From Dyella sp. BiH032 (GTDB lineage: Bacteria; Pseudomonadota; Gammaproteobacteria; Xanthomonadales; Rhodanobacteraceae): 64,000 bases of DNA. The translations under genes were made by a program, and so were the position numbers. Under the pieces are notes generated by a model. That model searched no databases, was not told where the DNA came from, and saw only the letters and a list, made by a program, of their open reading frames with translations. This document shows positions 30,401-37,507 of this stretch, piece by piece. The stretch's first letter is position 1, and every line of letters starts with the position of its first letter. The stretch is taken from the NCBI RefSeq assembly GCF_031954525.1, contig NZ_CP134867.1, forward strand, positions 3,162,001-3,226,000, given 5' to 3'.

Positions 30401-30548
30401 CAAGTCGGGCTCAGGGGCGTGAGCCATACAGAAGAACGCCCCGGTCATCGGCTGTCGCGAGTGATCGAACTCACCGCCTGACTCGCGGGGCAGACATAGA
30501 CTGCGCCTTTTTCGCAGTGACCACCTAGCGGCGAATAGCGCATGTTCG
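30375..30548 (-). ncRNA. Candidate small RNA B (GGA-poor), ends in intrinsic terminator
   Basis: A minus-strand unit of about 150-175 nt runs from just downstream of the degenerate box (30549-30566) to the terminator at 30375. Its first part shares GGAAATCCCCTACACG with the start of candidate A (GGAATTCCCCTACACG), and AGTCAGGC occurs at nearly the same distance (63 and 62 nt after CCCCTACACG). It has stem ACTGCG/CGCAGT. A 32-codon ORF exists but lacks a ribosome site. The transcript start is unknown. It could instead be the 3' UTR of the DUF1089 gene. Confidence 0.4.
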
Positions 30549-30566
30549 TGTAGGGGATTTCCGATT
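30549..30566. promoter_or_regulatory. Degenerate copy of the TGTAGG-N6-CCTACA box
   Basis: TGTAGGGGATTTCCGATT keeps the left arm and centre of the box but has lost most of the right arm. On minus it reads GGAAATCCCCTACACG, 15 of 16 identical to the box at 31980. Confidence 0.35.
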
Positions 30567-30627
30567 GCGCGCCTCGGCTTCGGCCGGCGGCGCCGGCCGC
30601 ACGCTGCGACATGGCTCGACGGCAGCT

Positions 30628-31173
30628 TCAACATAGAGACCACAAGCCCGGGTATCGGGCGACGACGCCATGATCCGCCAGCTCCAGCAAACCCTGATAG
30701 CCCGCGGTAGGCGCTTCGTACCAAAAGCAGTTTTCGCCTCGCCGCTCGTAGCGTTGCGGCAGGACGTCCAGCCGTTCCATGCCGATGTCGAACCAGGCGA
30801 CCGGAAGCTCGACTGCCGGCCCGCCGTCGAGTATGACGCGCTGCATCTGCTGCAAATTGGTCGCCGGCGTGAAGCCGAAATCCAGATCGACCAGCGCTTC
30901 CAGCCCTGCCTGACGATGCCCGTCCAAGTACCAGCCATCGGGCCGGCGCTCGATGCGATGGTGAAAGAGCCGCCCTTCCTGATGGCCCCGAAGCTCGCCC
31001 CGGCGAGTCGACCAGTCCTGTGCCAGGGCTACTTCGTAAGCGACACAGGTCGCGCCGGCGCCATGACCGAAGACCGCCATGCCGCGCAGCATCCTGTCCT
31101 CGCCCGCCGTCGTCACGAAAGCCGCGTCATGGCCTGGCACGTCCAGCCGGCGCCATAGCGCATGGATTCTCAT
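30628..31173 (-). CDS. Putative glycolipid-binding family protein (DUF1089)
   Basis: A 181-residue soluble protein with the pattern of the putative glycolipid-binding family: WRRLDVPGHDAA at the start, YEVALAQDW, then RRPDGWYLDG, DLDFGFTPATNLQQMQR and a C-terminal FWYEAPTAGYQGLLELADHGVVARYPGLW. The name comes from a structure with a lipocalin-like barrel; the ligand in cells is not established. It starts by ATGA overlap with the GNAT gene upstream, so the two are probably made together. Confidence 0.78.
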   Translation of the reverse strand: MRIHALWRRLDVPGHDAAFVTTAGEDRMLRGMAVFGHGAGATCVAYEVALAQDWSTRRGELRGHQEGRLFHHRIERRPDGWYLDGHRQAGLEALVDLDFGFTPATNLQQMQRVILDGGPAVELPVAWFDIGMERLDVLPQRYERRGENCFWYEAPTAGYQGLLELADHGVVARYPGLWSLC

Positions 31174-31661
31174 GCGGGAGCGCCTAAGGCTGCCAGCCGC
31201 TTTTCGTACCGCCACACCTTCAGGTCGAACGGGCCTGCTGACGTTTCCAAGCGCGAAACGAAAGGTCCCACATAGGTCCACCCACGTTTCCGATAAAAAC
31301 GCGCCGCGCGTTCGTTGCCGATGGCACAGGCCAGCCAGGCAGTGACATGTCCGCGCGCCGCGAGACGGGCTTCGCCATCATCCATGAGCGTCGCCGCCAC
31401 GCCCCCGCCGCGCGCCTCGGGGGCCACGAAGAGCTGGTACAGCTCGTCGTCCTTGAGCATGCAGAAACCCGTCGGAGCTCCTGTCGAGCCAGCGACCCGG
31501 ACATCCTCAAGACGTACGGCCAGGCGCTGCGCGAAACTTTCCAGAGTGCGCAGCCGCGCCAGCTCCTTCGGCAGGATGGCCGCGTGGGCGTCCTGCCATC
31601 CGTCATGCCACAGGCGCGCCAGGGCGGGAATGTCACTGGGCAGCGCGGCACGGAGGGTCAT
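31170..31661 (-). CDS. GNAT-family N-acetyltransferase
   Basis: A 163-residue single-domain GNAT protein. ALPSDIPALARLWHDGWQDAH is the beta1-alpha1 start; LYQLFVAPEARGGGVAATLM holds the acetyl-CoA pyrophosphate loop (R-G-G-G-V-A form of Q/RxxGxG/A); GNERAARFYRKRGW is the C-terminal motif B with the usual Asn and Tyr. The substrate is unknown. The ATG at 31661 is chosen by homology to the fold start. The TGA overlaps the ATG of the DUF1089 gene. Confidence 0.88.
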   Translation of the reverse strand: MTLRAALPSDIPALARLWHDGWQDAHAAILPKELARLRTLESFAQRLAVRLEDVRVAGSTGAPTGFCMLKDDELYQLFVAPEARGGGVAATLMDDGEARLAARGHVTAWLACAIGNERAARFYRKRGWTYVGPFVSRLETSAGPFDLKVWRYEKRLAALGAPA

Positions 31662-31829
31662 AGCGGGTCTCGGCGCGGTGGTAGCACGCGCCAAGGTAAT
31701 CGAGCACGATCGGCCTCACTAGAGGTGCCGGCGGGAACACCGTTTGCCGGAACCTGGCCCAGCAGCAGCGCGTGGCCTTCGGTCACCGCGCCCGGCGGTG
31801 CCGCGCCCAAAGCGGACTCCCACCCCTCG

Positions 31830-31858
31830 AAAAAGAAAAAGCCCCATCCATGGGGCTT
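31830..31858 (-). terminator. Strong intrinsic terminator on minus strand
   Basis: AAGCCCCA/TGGGGCTT with loop TCCA is followed on minus by UUUUUCUUUUU. It has no upstream protein gene on minus for at least 400 bp, so it needs a non-coding transcript to explain it. The loop presents AUGGAU. Confidence 0.85.
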
Positions 31859-31979
31859 GCAGCCATCCTTAGCCGCTACGTCCTGTGTCCGGGGCATCGG
31901 CAAAGGAGCCTGACTTACCGGACAAGGACAGTTTGCGGTTTTGTCCGAAGTCCGTGTAGAGGTGAACGTCGCGTCGACG
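31830..31979 (-). ncRNA. Candidate small RNA A, GGA-rich, Rsm-like
   Basis: A minus-strand unit of at most 150 nt lies between a perfect GacA-box-like palindrome and a strong terminator. It contains six GGA triplets, including CUAAGGAUGG and AUGGAU at the terminator loop, both close to the CsrA/RsmA consensus. A long hairpin pairs CGGAC..GUCCG and GGACA..UGUCC (31919-31954). RsmX/Y/Z RNAs of Pseudomonas share all these traits: upstream GacA box, many GGA, intrinsic end and no ORF. The transcript start cannot be fixed by eye, and conservation was not tested. Confidence 0.45.
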
Positions 31980-31997
31980 TGTAGGGGAATTCCTACA
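31980..31997. promoter_or_regulatory. GacA-box-like palindrome TGTAGG-N6-CCTACA
   Basis: TGTAGGGGAATTCCTACA has perfect 6-bp arms and the same spacer length as the box at 30164. It lies directly upstream of RNA candidate A on minus. The other side faces the DUF6766 gene 214 bp away. Confidence 0.5.
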
Positions 31998-32211
31998 AGA
32001 TCTTCCTGAGCTCTTTTGAGCCCTCGGGGATGGATAGCCGATGGCCCGGAAGACCATCCGGGGCAACAGCCTTTCCGCCATAAGGCCAGGCCCCGCGACT
32101 GCTCGCCACGCCAGGCATACCGCACCTTCATGCCCTCTTCCTATGGCCTACGCGTTCTCCTAGCGACCGCGGAACGATGATGAAGCCGACAGGACCGCGG
32201 CAATCATCACC

Positions 32212-32868
32212 ATGACCGAATCTTCGTTCCTGAAACGCAACGGCTTGAGCATCGCCGCCATCCTCATGATGCTCGCCGCCTGGCTCGGACAGGCCGCGAT
32301 GGGCCATACGGCGCACAACGACGAGCTGCGGGAGCACGGCCAGGCGGCGATCGGCTTCGCGGCCTACCTGGCTGGCGGAGACTTCTGGTCCGCCACTTTC
32401 GAGAACTGGGAAAGTGAATTCCTGCAGATGGGCGTCTATGTGCTGCTGACAGTCTGGCTTCGACAAAAGGGCTCGGCCGAATCGAGGCCTTTCGAAGAAG
32501 ATGAAGAGCCTTCCGCGCCGACGCCTCTCTCTTCACAGCCCAGGGCATGGCGGCGCACCGGTTTCGTACGCTTGCTCTATGCCAATTCGCTGTCGATCGC
32601 GTTCCTGACGCTATTCGTCCTCTGCTTCGGTGGCCACTTGATCGCCAGCTGGCACAAGGGGCTCGGTGAAGCCGCGGCGCATGGAGAGCCAGCCATGACC
32701 TTAGCTGCCTACGCCATGGGCCCGGAGTTCTGGTTCGAGTCCTTCCAGAATTGGCAAAGCAAATTCCTTGCCGTCTTTTCGCTGATCGTGCTTTCCATCT
32801 TCCTGCGCCAGAAGGACTCTCCCCAATCCAAGCCGGTGGATGCTCCGCATAGCCAAACCGGCGGTTGA
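32212..32868 (+). CDS. DUF6766-family membrane protein with internal duplication
   Basis: A 218-residue membrane protein with four predicted helices: two per half. The halves are repeats: FWSATFENWESEFLQMGVYV-LLTVWLRQKGS near residue 57 matches FWFESFQNWQSKFLAVFSLI-VLSIFLRQKDS near 180, and each half opens with an LSIA-type helix ending in a short His-containing loop (MGHTAHNDELREHG, SWHKGLGEAAAHG). A Glu/Pro-rich linker joins them. Function is unknown. The start has no strong ribosome site (GGACCGCGG). It diverges from the minus-strand RNA candidate. Confidence 0.82.
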   Translation: MTESSFLKRNGLSIAAILMMLAAWLGQAAMGHTAHNDELREHGQAAIGFAAYLAGGDFWSATFENWESEFLQMGVYVLLTVWLRQKGSAESRPFEEDEEPSAPTPLSSQPRAWRRTGFVRLLYANSLSIAFLTLFVLCFGGHLIASWHKGLGEAAAHGEPAMTLAAYAMGPEFWFESFQNWQSKFLAVFSLIVLSIFLRQKDSPQSKPVDAPHSQTGG

Positions 32869-33028
32869 GTCAGGAAGCCGGCATTCCATGTTGCGAAGCA
32901 CCCGTGCTTGGCCAGGAACGCCTTGCCCATACCTGTGCGAAGCCCAAGACGAGGAGCCGCGGCGATGCACGGTCAATGGCGCGCCATCGAGAGACTAGCG
33001 GGCCTGGTGCATTCCGGTGGCTATTCGC

Positions 33029-33553
33029 TCAGCCGGGCGACTGAGGCGAATGCATCGTGCCCTTGATGGCAGTCTTTACCTTGGCAAAGCCGCTGACCGC
33101 CGCCGCTGCGGAGGACTTCTTCCACTCCGCATACTTGGTATCGAAGTCGGCGAGCTCGGCCGCACTGAACAGCTGGCGGGCGGCCGCGAACATGACGGTC
33201 TCTTCCTCGTGGGCATGGTGCTCGATCATCTGCGAAAGCACCTTCACCGAACCGGCGAACTGGCGCGAGTCGAAATCCGCGGCATGGATGTCCGGCAGGA
33301 CAGCTTTCTCGACCGCGCGATGCTCCTGGATCGCCTCAGCCTGGATGAGCTGCTCGTCGAACGTGGCGCGCTCGGCGAATGCCGGATAGAACACGGTCTC
33401 TTCCCACTTGGCGTGCGGAATCAGCGCAGCTTCGATCTGCTTGAGCAGATCCTTGCGTGCATCCTTCTCGCTGTCGGCAGTGGCGTTGATCTTGGCGAAG
33501 AGCTCGCGCAGTGCACCGTGTTCCTGCTTCAATGTATCGAGAATGTCGGTCAT
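33029..33553 (-). CDS. Hemerythrin domain protein
   Basis: A 174-residue four-helix protein with hemerythrin-like iron ligands: KQEHGALRELF (His12), HAKWEETVFYPAF (His and Glu of helix B), QEHRAVEKAV and IEHHAHEEETVMFAAA (His-x-x-x-Glu of helix C). A di-iron site that binds oxygen or nitric oxide, or senses them, is likely from the family. The C-terminal 40 residues are Ala/Lys-rich and extend past the bundle. Convergent with the DUF6766 gene across 160 bp that shows no feature. Confidence 0.88.
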   Translation of the reverse strand: MTDILDTLKQEHGALRELFAKINATADSEKDARKDLLKQIEAALIPHAKWEETVFYPAFAERATFDEQLIQAEAIQEHRAVEKAVLPDIHAADFDSRQFAGSVKVLSQMIEHHAHEEETVMFAAARQLFSAAELADFDTKYAEWKKSSAAAAVSGFAKVKTAIKGTMHSPQSPG

Positions 33554-33688
33554 GGGAGTTCACCTGGAGAAAGGCGACGCTCCCATTCCACATCCGCGAC
33601 CGTCATCCGGCTGTGAACCTTATCTCGCGTGCTCGGCGATGGAGGCGCAGCTTTCTCGCACGGCAAGCTGGACCAGAAAGCTGCATCT

Positions 33689-34141
33689 TCATTCGGCGAT
33701 CCGCGTCGTCTGCACATTCACCACTTTCCAGCCACCGCCCTCCTTCACGTAGGTATCGGTATATCGATAGTGGAGGCGAAAGGGCTTCCCTTCGTAGGTG
33801 CCGTGCATGTCGGTAACGCCGTTGATAAGCGCGGTGTTCCCGTAGGTGCGGATCTTGAAGTCTTCGACCGTGTACGGAGCGATCACCAGCTCGGGCGACA
33901 TGATGTTCTGCAGGAACTGCGTCTTGTCCGCCGTCTTTCCATCGCTGCCGATCTGAAAGAACGTCTCGGACATATTCTTCGCGATCGCTTCCCGATCCTT
34001 CCTGATGATCGCGGCATCCCATGCATCGGCTTGCGCTTTCAACGCGGCATGAAGATCCGCGTGATCGTCGTTCTTGGCGGCCACGGACGTGGAAACCAGC
34101 GACACGACAAGCGATACGAACGCGGCTTTGAACATGGCCAT
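33689..34141 (-). CDS. Exported DUF4440/SnoaL-like protein
   Basis: A 150-residue protein with a signal peptide (MAMFKAAFVSLVVSLVSTSVAA). The mature part has the DUF4440 pattern: LKAQADAWDAAIIRKDREAI, then MSETFFQIGSDGKTADKTQFL and a final WKVVNVQTTRI strand. The cone-shaped fold binds small ligands; no catalysis can be claimed. ATG at 34141 has AAGGAGGAAC 8 nt upstream, an unusually strong ribosome site for this window; an ATG two codons later is possible. Confidence 0.82.
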   Translation of the reverse strand: MAMFKAAFVSLVVSLVSTSVAAKNDDHADLHAALKAQADAWDAAIIRKDREAIAKNMSETFFQIGSDGKTADKTQFLQNIMSPELVIAPYTVEDFKIRTYGNTALINGVTDMHGTYEGKPFRLHYRYTDTYVKEGGGWKVVNVQTTRIAE

Positions 34142-34389
34142 CGATGTTCCTCCTTCATTAGGCACCCGGATCGGTCGAACGTAAGGGAAGTTGAAAGGCT
34201 TTCGCCTGCATCCACACATCGGCGATGGCGCGATCGATGCGCGCCCTCAAAAAGCGGTAGCCCATGAAGTGCCGACTCCCAGTGGCTTCAACCCCAAAAG
34301 ACTCGACCGGTGCCACCTCGCACCGCAAGTGCCGCACCCATCTCGTGATGCCGAATCCAGACGCCCGCGTCGCTAGGACAAACAAAACA

Positions 34390-34413
34390 AAACCCCGCAT
34401 CGCTGCGGGGTTT
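34390..34413 (-). terminator. Intrinsic terminator after tRNA-Leu
   Basis: AAACCCCGCA/TGCGGGGTTT with loop TCGC, followed on minus by further T-rich sequence (TTTGTTTTG). It lies 44 bp downstream of the tRNA 3' end and would end the tpiA-secG-tRNA transcript. Confidence 0.8.
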
Positions 34414-34457
34414 CGTGTATTCCCAGGGATGTCCTGAAGACGTCCTGGAACTTCGAT

Positions 34458-34542
34458 TGGTGCCCAAGGGGGGACTCGAACCCCCACGACTTGCGTCGCT
34501 ACCACCTCAAGGTAGTGCGTCTACCAATTCCGCCACCTGGGC
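34458..34542 (-). tRNA. tRNA-Leu (anticodon GAG)
   Basis: The 85-nt minus-strand sequence folds as a class II tRNA. Acceptor GCCCAGG pairs with CTTGGGC; the D arm is followed by anticodon stem CTACC/GGTAG with loop TTGAGGT (anticodon GAG, decodes CUC/CUU). The variable arm is long, the T loop is GTTCGAGTC, and CCA is encoded. It lies 10 bp after secG, a conserved tpiA-secG-tRNA-Leu arrangement. Confidence 0.97.
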
Positions 34543-34552
34543 AGGTGTCTTG

Positions 34553-35014
34553 TTACTTCTTCTGCGAGGCCGGGGCTTCGCCGTTGGCTTTTGCCGGGGC
34601 GGTCGCCGAGGGGACTTCACCGCTGTTCTGGGCCGGCGTCGTCGCCGTGGGAACGTCGCCTACCGGCTTGGTGGCCTGCGGGACGCTGGCCGGCGCCGAG
34701 GGCTGCGCATTCTGCGTGGCCGCCGGCGGATTGGCAAGCCCGGACATCACGCCGAGATCGGCGCCACTGTTCTGCGGCGCACCATGCCGGCTCAGGTAGA
34801 TACCCATGCCGAGGCTCAGCAGGAAGAACAGCGCGGCAAGCACGGCCGTCGCGCGCGTCATGAAGCTCGACGAACCACGCGCGCCGAACACCGTGGCGGA
34901 GGCACCGCCGCCGAAGCCCGAACCCGCGTCGGCACCTGCGCCGCGCTGCATCAGGATCAGCACGATCATCGCGGCGGCGATCAGGATGTAGAAGACGCTG
35001 AAGATGACGAACAT
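34553..35014 (-). CDS. secG: Protein translocase subunit SecG with a long C-terminal tail
   Basis: SecG assists SecYE in protein export across the inner membrane. The first about 75 residues are the whole family: a TM helix (VIFSVFYILIAAAMIVLILM), the cytosolic loop QRGAGADAGSGFGGGASATVFGARGSSSF with ends as usual, and TM2 (TRATAVLAALFFLLSLGMGIYL). The other 75 residues are Ala/Pro/Gln/Thr-rich and low in complexity, which makes the protein 153 residues against about 110 in E. coli. It follows tpiA by 24 bp. Confidence 0.94.
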   Translation of the reverse strand: MFVIFSVFYILIAAAMIVLILMQRGAGADAGSGFGGGASATVFGARGSSSFMTRATAVLAALFFLLSLGMGIYLSRHGAPQNSGADLGVMSGLANPPAATQNAQPSAPASVPQATKPVGDVPTATTPAQNSGEVPSATAPAKANGEAPASQKK

Positions 35015-35038
35015 GGGTTTCCAGAGAATCCGTGCGCG

Positions 35039-35788
35039 TTAGTTCGCTGCGGCGCAGATCGCGAGGAAGTCCGCCGAGGTCAGGCATGCACCCCCGACGA
35101 GCCCCCCATCCACGTCCGGCTGCGCGAACAATTCCGCGGCATTGGCCGGTTTGACGCTGCCGCCGTAAAGCAGCCGGGTCAGACGGGCAATCATAACATC
35201 CTCTTTCGCCAATTGGCTACGGATGAACGCGTGCACCTGCTGGGCCTGTTCCGGCGTCGCGGTGCGCCCGGTGCCGATGGCCCAGACCGGTTCGTAGGCG
35301 ATTACCGCCGTGTCGAAACTGGCCACGCCGTTGAGAGCCAACACCGCCTGCAGCTGGCGGCCGATCACCGCCTCGGTCTCGCCTGCCTCGCGCTGTTCCA
35401 GCGTCTCGCCCACGCACAGCACCGGGGTGAGCCCGCCGGCGCGGGCGGCGGCAAATTTGCGGGCGACCAGATCGTCGCTCTCATGGTGGTATTGCCGGCG
35501 CTCGGAATGACCTACCAAGGTCCAGTTGGCACCGACGTCGGCGAGCATGGCTGCGGAAACCTCACCGGTGTAGGCGCCCTGCCCCTCGTGCTCACTCACG
35601 TCCTGTCCGCCGAAGCCCAGGCCGGAGCCCGCGTGTTGCCCAGCCAGTCCGGCAATGTACGGAAAAGGCGGAAACACCACCACGTCGACCGCCGACGGCA
35701 TGCCGGCCGCGATATCGCCCGCCAGGGCCTCGGCCATTGAGCGGCTGCCGTGCATCTTCCAGTTACCGGCGACGAGCTTCTTGCGCAT
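35039..35788 (-). CDS. tpiA: Triosephosphate isomerase
   Basis: TpiA interconverts dihydroxyacetone phosphate and glyceraldehyde-3-phosphate in glycolysis. The 249-residue TIM barrel has catalytic Lys11 (AGNWKMHG), His94 (LVGHSERRQYH) and Glu166 (IAYEPVWAIGTG), and the phosphate-binding LLYGGSVKPAN loop. ATG at 35788 has GGGAG upstream; an ATG five codons earlier in frame is less likely. First gene of tpiA-secG-tRNA-Leu; it diverges from the SDR gene. Confidence 0.98.
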   Translation of the reverse strand: MRKKLVAGNWKMHGSRSMAEALAGDIAAGMPSAVDVVVFPPFPYIAGLAGQHAGSGLGFGGQDVSEHEGQGAYTGEVSAAMLADVGANWTLVGHSERRQYHHESDDLVARKFAAARAGGLTPVLCVGETLEQREAGETEAVIGRQLQAVLALNGVASFDTAVIAYEPVWAIGTGRTATPEQAQQVHAFIRSQLAKEDVMIARLTRLLYGGSVKPANAAELFAQPDVDGGLVGGACLTSADFLAICAAAN

Positions 35789-35916
35789 GGCGTGCTCCCT
35801 CATCCAAAACGCAAAAGCTTACTGAGCGCCCCCGGAGGCGGCAACGGAGCGCCCGCTGGCGCATTCGGCAAACTGACAGCAAGATCGCGCTTCCCATCGG
35901 CCCACAAGGAACCGGC

Positions 35917-36729
35917 ATGTCGCGCTCCCGCCCTCTCAGTCTCGTCACCGGCGCCTCCGCGGGCATCGGCGCGGCTTTCGCGCGGGAGCTGGCCGCACGC
36001 GGCCATGACCTGGTACTCACTGCCCGCCGCGCGGACCGCCTGGAGGAGCTTGCCGCCGAACTCCAGGCCAGGCATGGGACCCACGCAACGGTGCTGCCGC
36101 TGGACCTGGCTGACCCGGATGCTCCCCGCCAGCTCGCCGAAACCCTGGCCGCACGCGGCCTCGCCGTGGACTGGCTGATCAACAATGCCGGCTACGGCGT
36201 ACCCGGCACGTTCGAGGCGAACGCCTGGGAAACCCATGCCGCCTTCATCCAGGTGCTGATGACCGCGCCGACCGAGCTCGCATGGCGCCTGCTGCCGGGT
36301 ATGCGCGAGCGCGGCTATGGCCGCATCGTCAATGTGGCCTCGCTCGCCGGCCACGTGCCCGGCACGGCGGGCCATACGCTCTATGGCGCTTCCAAGGCCT
36401 ACCTGATCAAGTTTTCGCAATCGCTGGCGCTGGAGAACCGGCACCTTGGCGTGAACGTCTGCGCGCTCTGCCCCGGCTTTACCTGGTCGGAGTTCCACGA
36501 CGTCACCGGCACCCGCGACCTGATGAACCAGATGCCGCGCTTCATGTGGCAGACCGCCGAAGACGTGGTGCGCGAAGCCTGCGAAGCGGTCGAGCGCGGC
36601 GACATCGTGCGCGTGACCGGACGCGTCAACCGCTTCATCAAGTCGCTGGTCAAGCTGATGCCGGACCGCCTCGCGCTATGGCTTTCGGCGCGCGAATCGC
36701 GACGGTACCGCCACGCCGCCTCGCACTGA
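35917..36729 (+). CDS. Short-chain dehydrogenase/reductase, classical type
   Basis: A 270-residue classical SDR. The Rossmann glycine motif is TGASAGIG (about 11-18), NNAGYG is strand 4 (about 89), Ser of VNVASLAG and YGASK give the catalytic Ser-Tyr-x-x-x-Lys, and LCPGFTWSEF follows. The NADP-type Arg (LTARRADRLEEL) suggests NADPH. It resembles the YqjQ/DltE group; the substrate is unknown. The C-terminal 50 residues include a short hydrophobic stretch (VKLMPDRLALWL) that may touch the membrane. Convergent with the VIT gene, 6 bp apart. Confidence 0.88.
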   Translation: MSRSRPLSLVTGASAGIGAAFARELAARGHDLVLTARRADRLEELAAELQARHGTHATVLPLDLADPDAPRQLAETLAARGLAVDWLINNAGYGVPGTFEANAWETHAAFIQVLMTAPTELAWRLLPGMRERGYGRIVNVASLAGHVPGTAGHTLYGASKAYLIKFSQSLALENRHLGVNVCALCPGFTWSEFHDVTGTRDLMNQMPRFMWQTAEDVVREACEAVERGDIVRVTGRVNRFIKSLVKLMPDRLALWLSARESRRYRHAASH

Positions 36730-36735
36730 AGCCGA

Positions 36736-37434
36736 TCAGCCGCCGATCAGGCGCGCCAGCAGGAAGGCCGCCGCGGAAGCGAGTCCGCCCACCAGCATAG
36801 TCTGCATCGCGCCGCGCAGCATGCCGATGCCGGTGAACTTCGCCTTGGCGGCGCCGAACAGGCCCAGCGCGATCAAGGTGCACACCACGGACAAAGGCAA
36901 GGCGCGCGACATCTCGCCGACCAGCATGTACGGCAACAGCGGCACCAGGCCGCCGATGATGTAGGCCCCGCCGATCGTCAGGGCACTGCGCAAGGCGCGC
37001 CCCGGCTCGGGCTGGTCGAGCCCGAGTTCGAAACGCATCATGAAATCCACCCACTTGTCGGGGTGCGCGCGGAAATGGGTGAGGATCGGTGCGCATGCCG
37101 CCCGGTCCAGGCCGTAGTGGGCAAAGATCTGCACCACTTCGTCCTCTTCGCGATGCGCGAGCTCGCGTACCTCAAAATGTTCCCGCGCCCGCTCCGCGCG
37201 GTAGTGGTCCGCGTCGCCACGGGCGGCCAGATAACCCCCAAGCCCCATCGCGATCGCGCCGGCCGCGATCTCCGCCACGCCGGCCACCACCACCAGCCGG
37301 CTCGCAGCCACGGCGCCGGACAGGCCGGCCGCCAGCGCGAACGGCACGGTCAGGCCGTCCGCCATGCCGATCACCAGATCGCGAACGGTGTCCGAAGCGG
37401 TGAAGTGCTTTTCCGTGTACGGGGTCACGGGCAT
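36736..37434 (-). CDS. VIT1/CCC1-family protein (iron/manganese transporter-like)
   Basis: A 232-residue membrane protein of the VIT family, related to plant and yeast vacuolar Fe/Mn transporters. Five TM helices are visible: two before and three after a cytosolic Glu-rich domain. RDLVIGMADGLTVPFALAAGL is the family TM1 with Met and Asp; GAIAMGLGGYLAARGDADHYRAE starts the metal-binding domain with its E-x-x-E pattern (EREHFE, HREEDEV). Likely moves Fe(II) or Mn(II) out of the cytosol. No metal regulator is adjacent. Confidence 0.88.
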   Translation of the reverse strand: MPVTPYTEKHFTASDTVRDLVIGMADGLTVPFALAAGLSGAVAASRLVVVAGVAEIAAGAIAMGLGGYLAARGDADHYRAERAREHFEVRELAHREEDEVVQIFAHYGLDRAACAPILTHFRAHPDKWVDFMMRFELGLDQPEPGRALRSALTIGGAYIIGGLVPLLPYMLVGEMSRALPLSVVCTLIALGLFGAAKAKFTGIGMLRGAMQTMLVGGLASAAAFLLARLIGG

Positions 37435-37507
37435 GGTGGCGCTCCCTGGTGAAATTGCCCGCCACTCTAGCGCCGGCTTTGCCGGCCCGCCGGCATAAGA
37501 AAACGAA

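Larger units (their letters stand above)
30043..30627. other. 585-bp gene-poor region with regulatory boxes and an RNA candidate
   Basis: No ORF here looks like a protein. The stretch holds the leader of the 79-aa gene, a perfect TGTAGG-N6-CCTACA box (30164-30181), a strong minus-strand terminator (30375-30400), a degenerate box (30549-30566) and a GC-rich inverted sequence around 30580-30600. The individual parts are listed separately. Confidence 0.5.
31662..32211. other. 550-bp gene-poor region with an RNA candidate
   Basis: This stretch lies upstream of the GNAT-DUF1089 pair and of the divergent DUF6766 gene. Predicted ORFs lack ribosome sites and family character. It contains a strong minus-strand terminator (31830-31858), an RNA candidate and a perfect TGTAGG-N6-CCTACA box (31980-31997). 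About 200 bp on each side of these have no recognisable feature. Confidence 0.5.

Noticed and set aside
30188..30724. 178-codon minus ORF
   Set aside because: It overlaps the DUF1089 end and crosses two terminator arms, with no ribosome site and no protein-like composition.
31830..31979. Cyclic di-GMP-I (GEMM) riboswitch
   Set aside because: CACGG and GTAGCGG fragments look similar, but the GAAA loop and ACGCAAAGCC core are missing and no gene follows the terminator.
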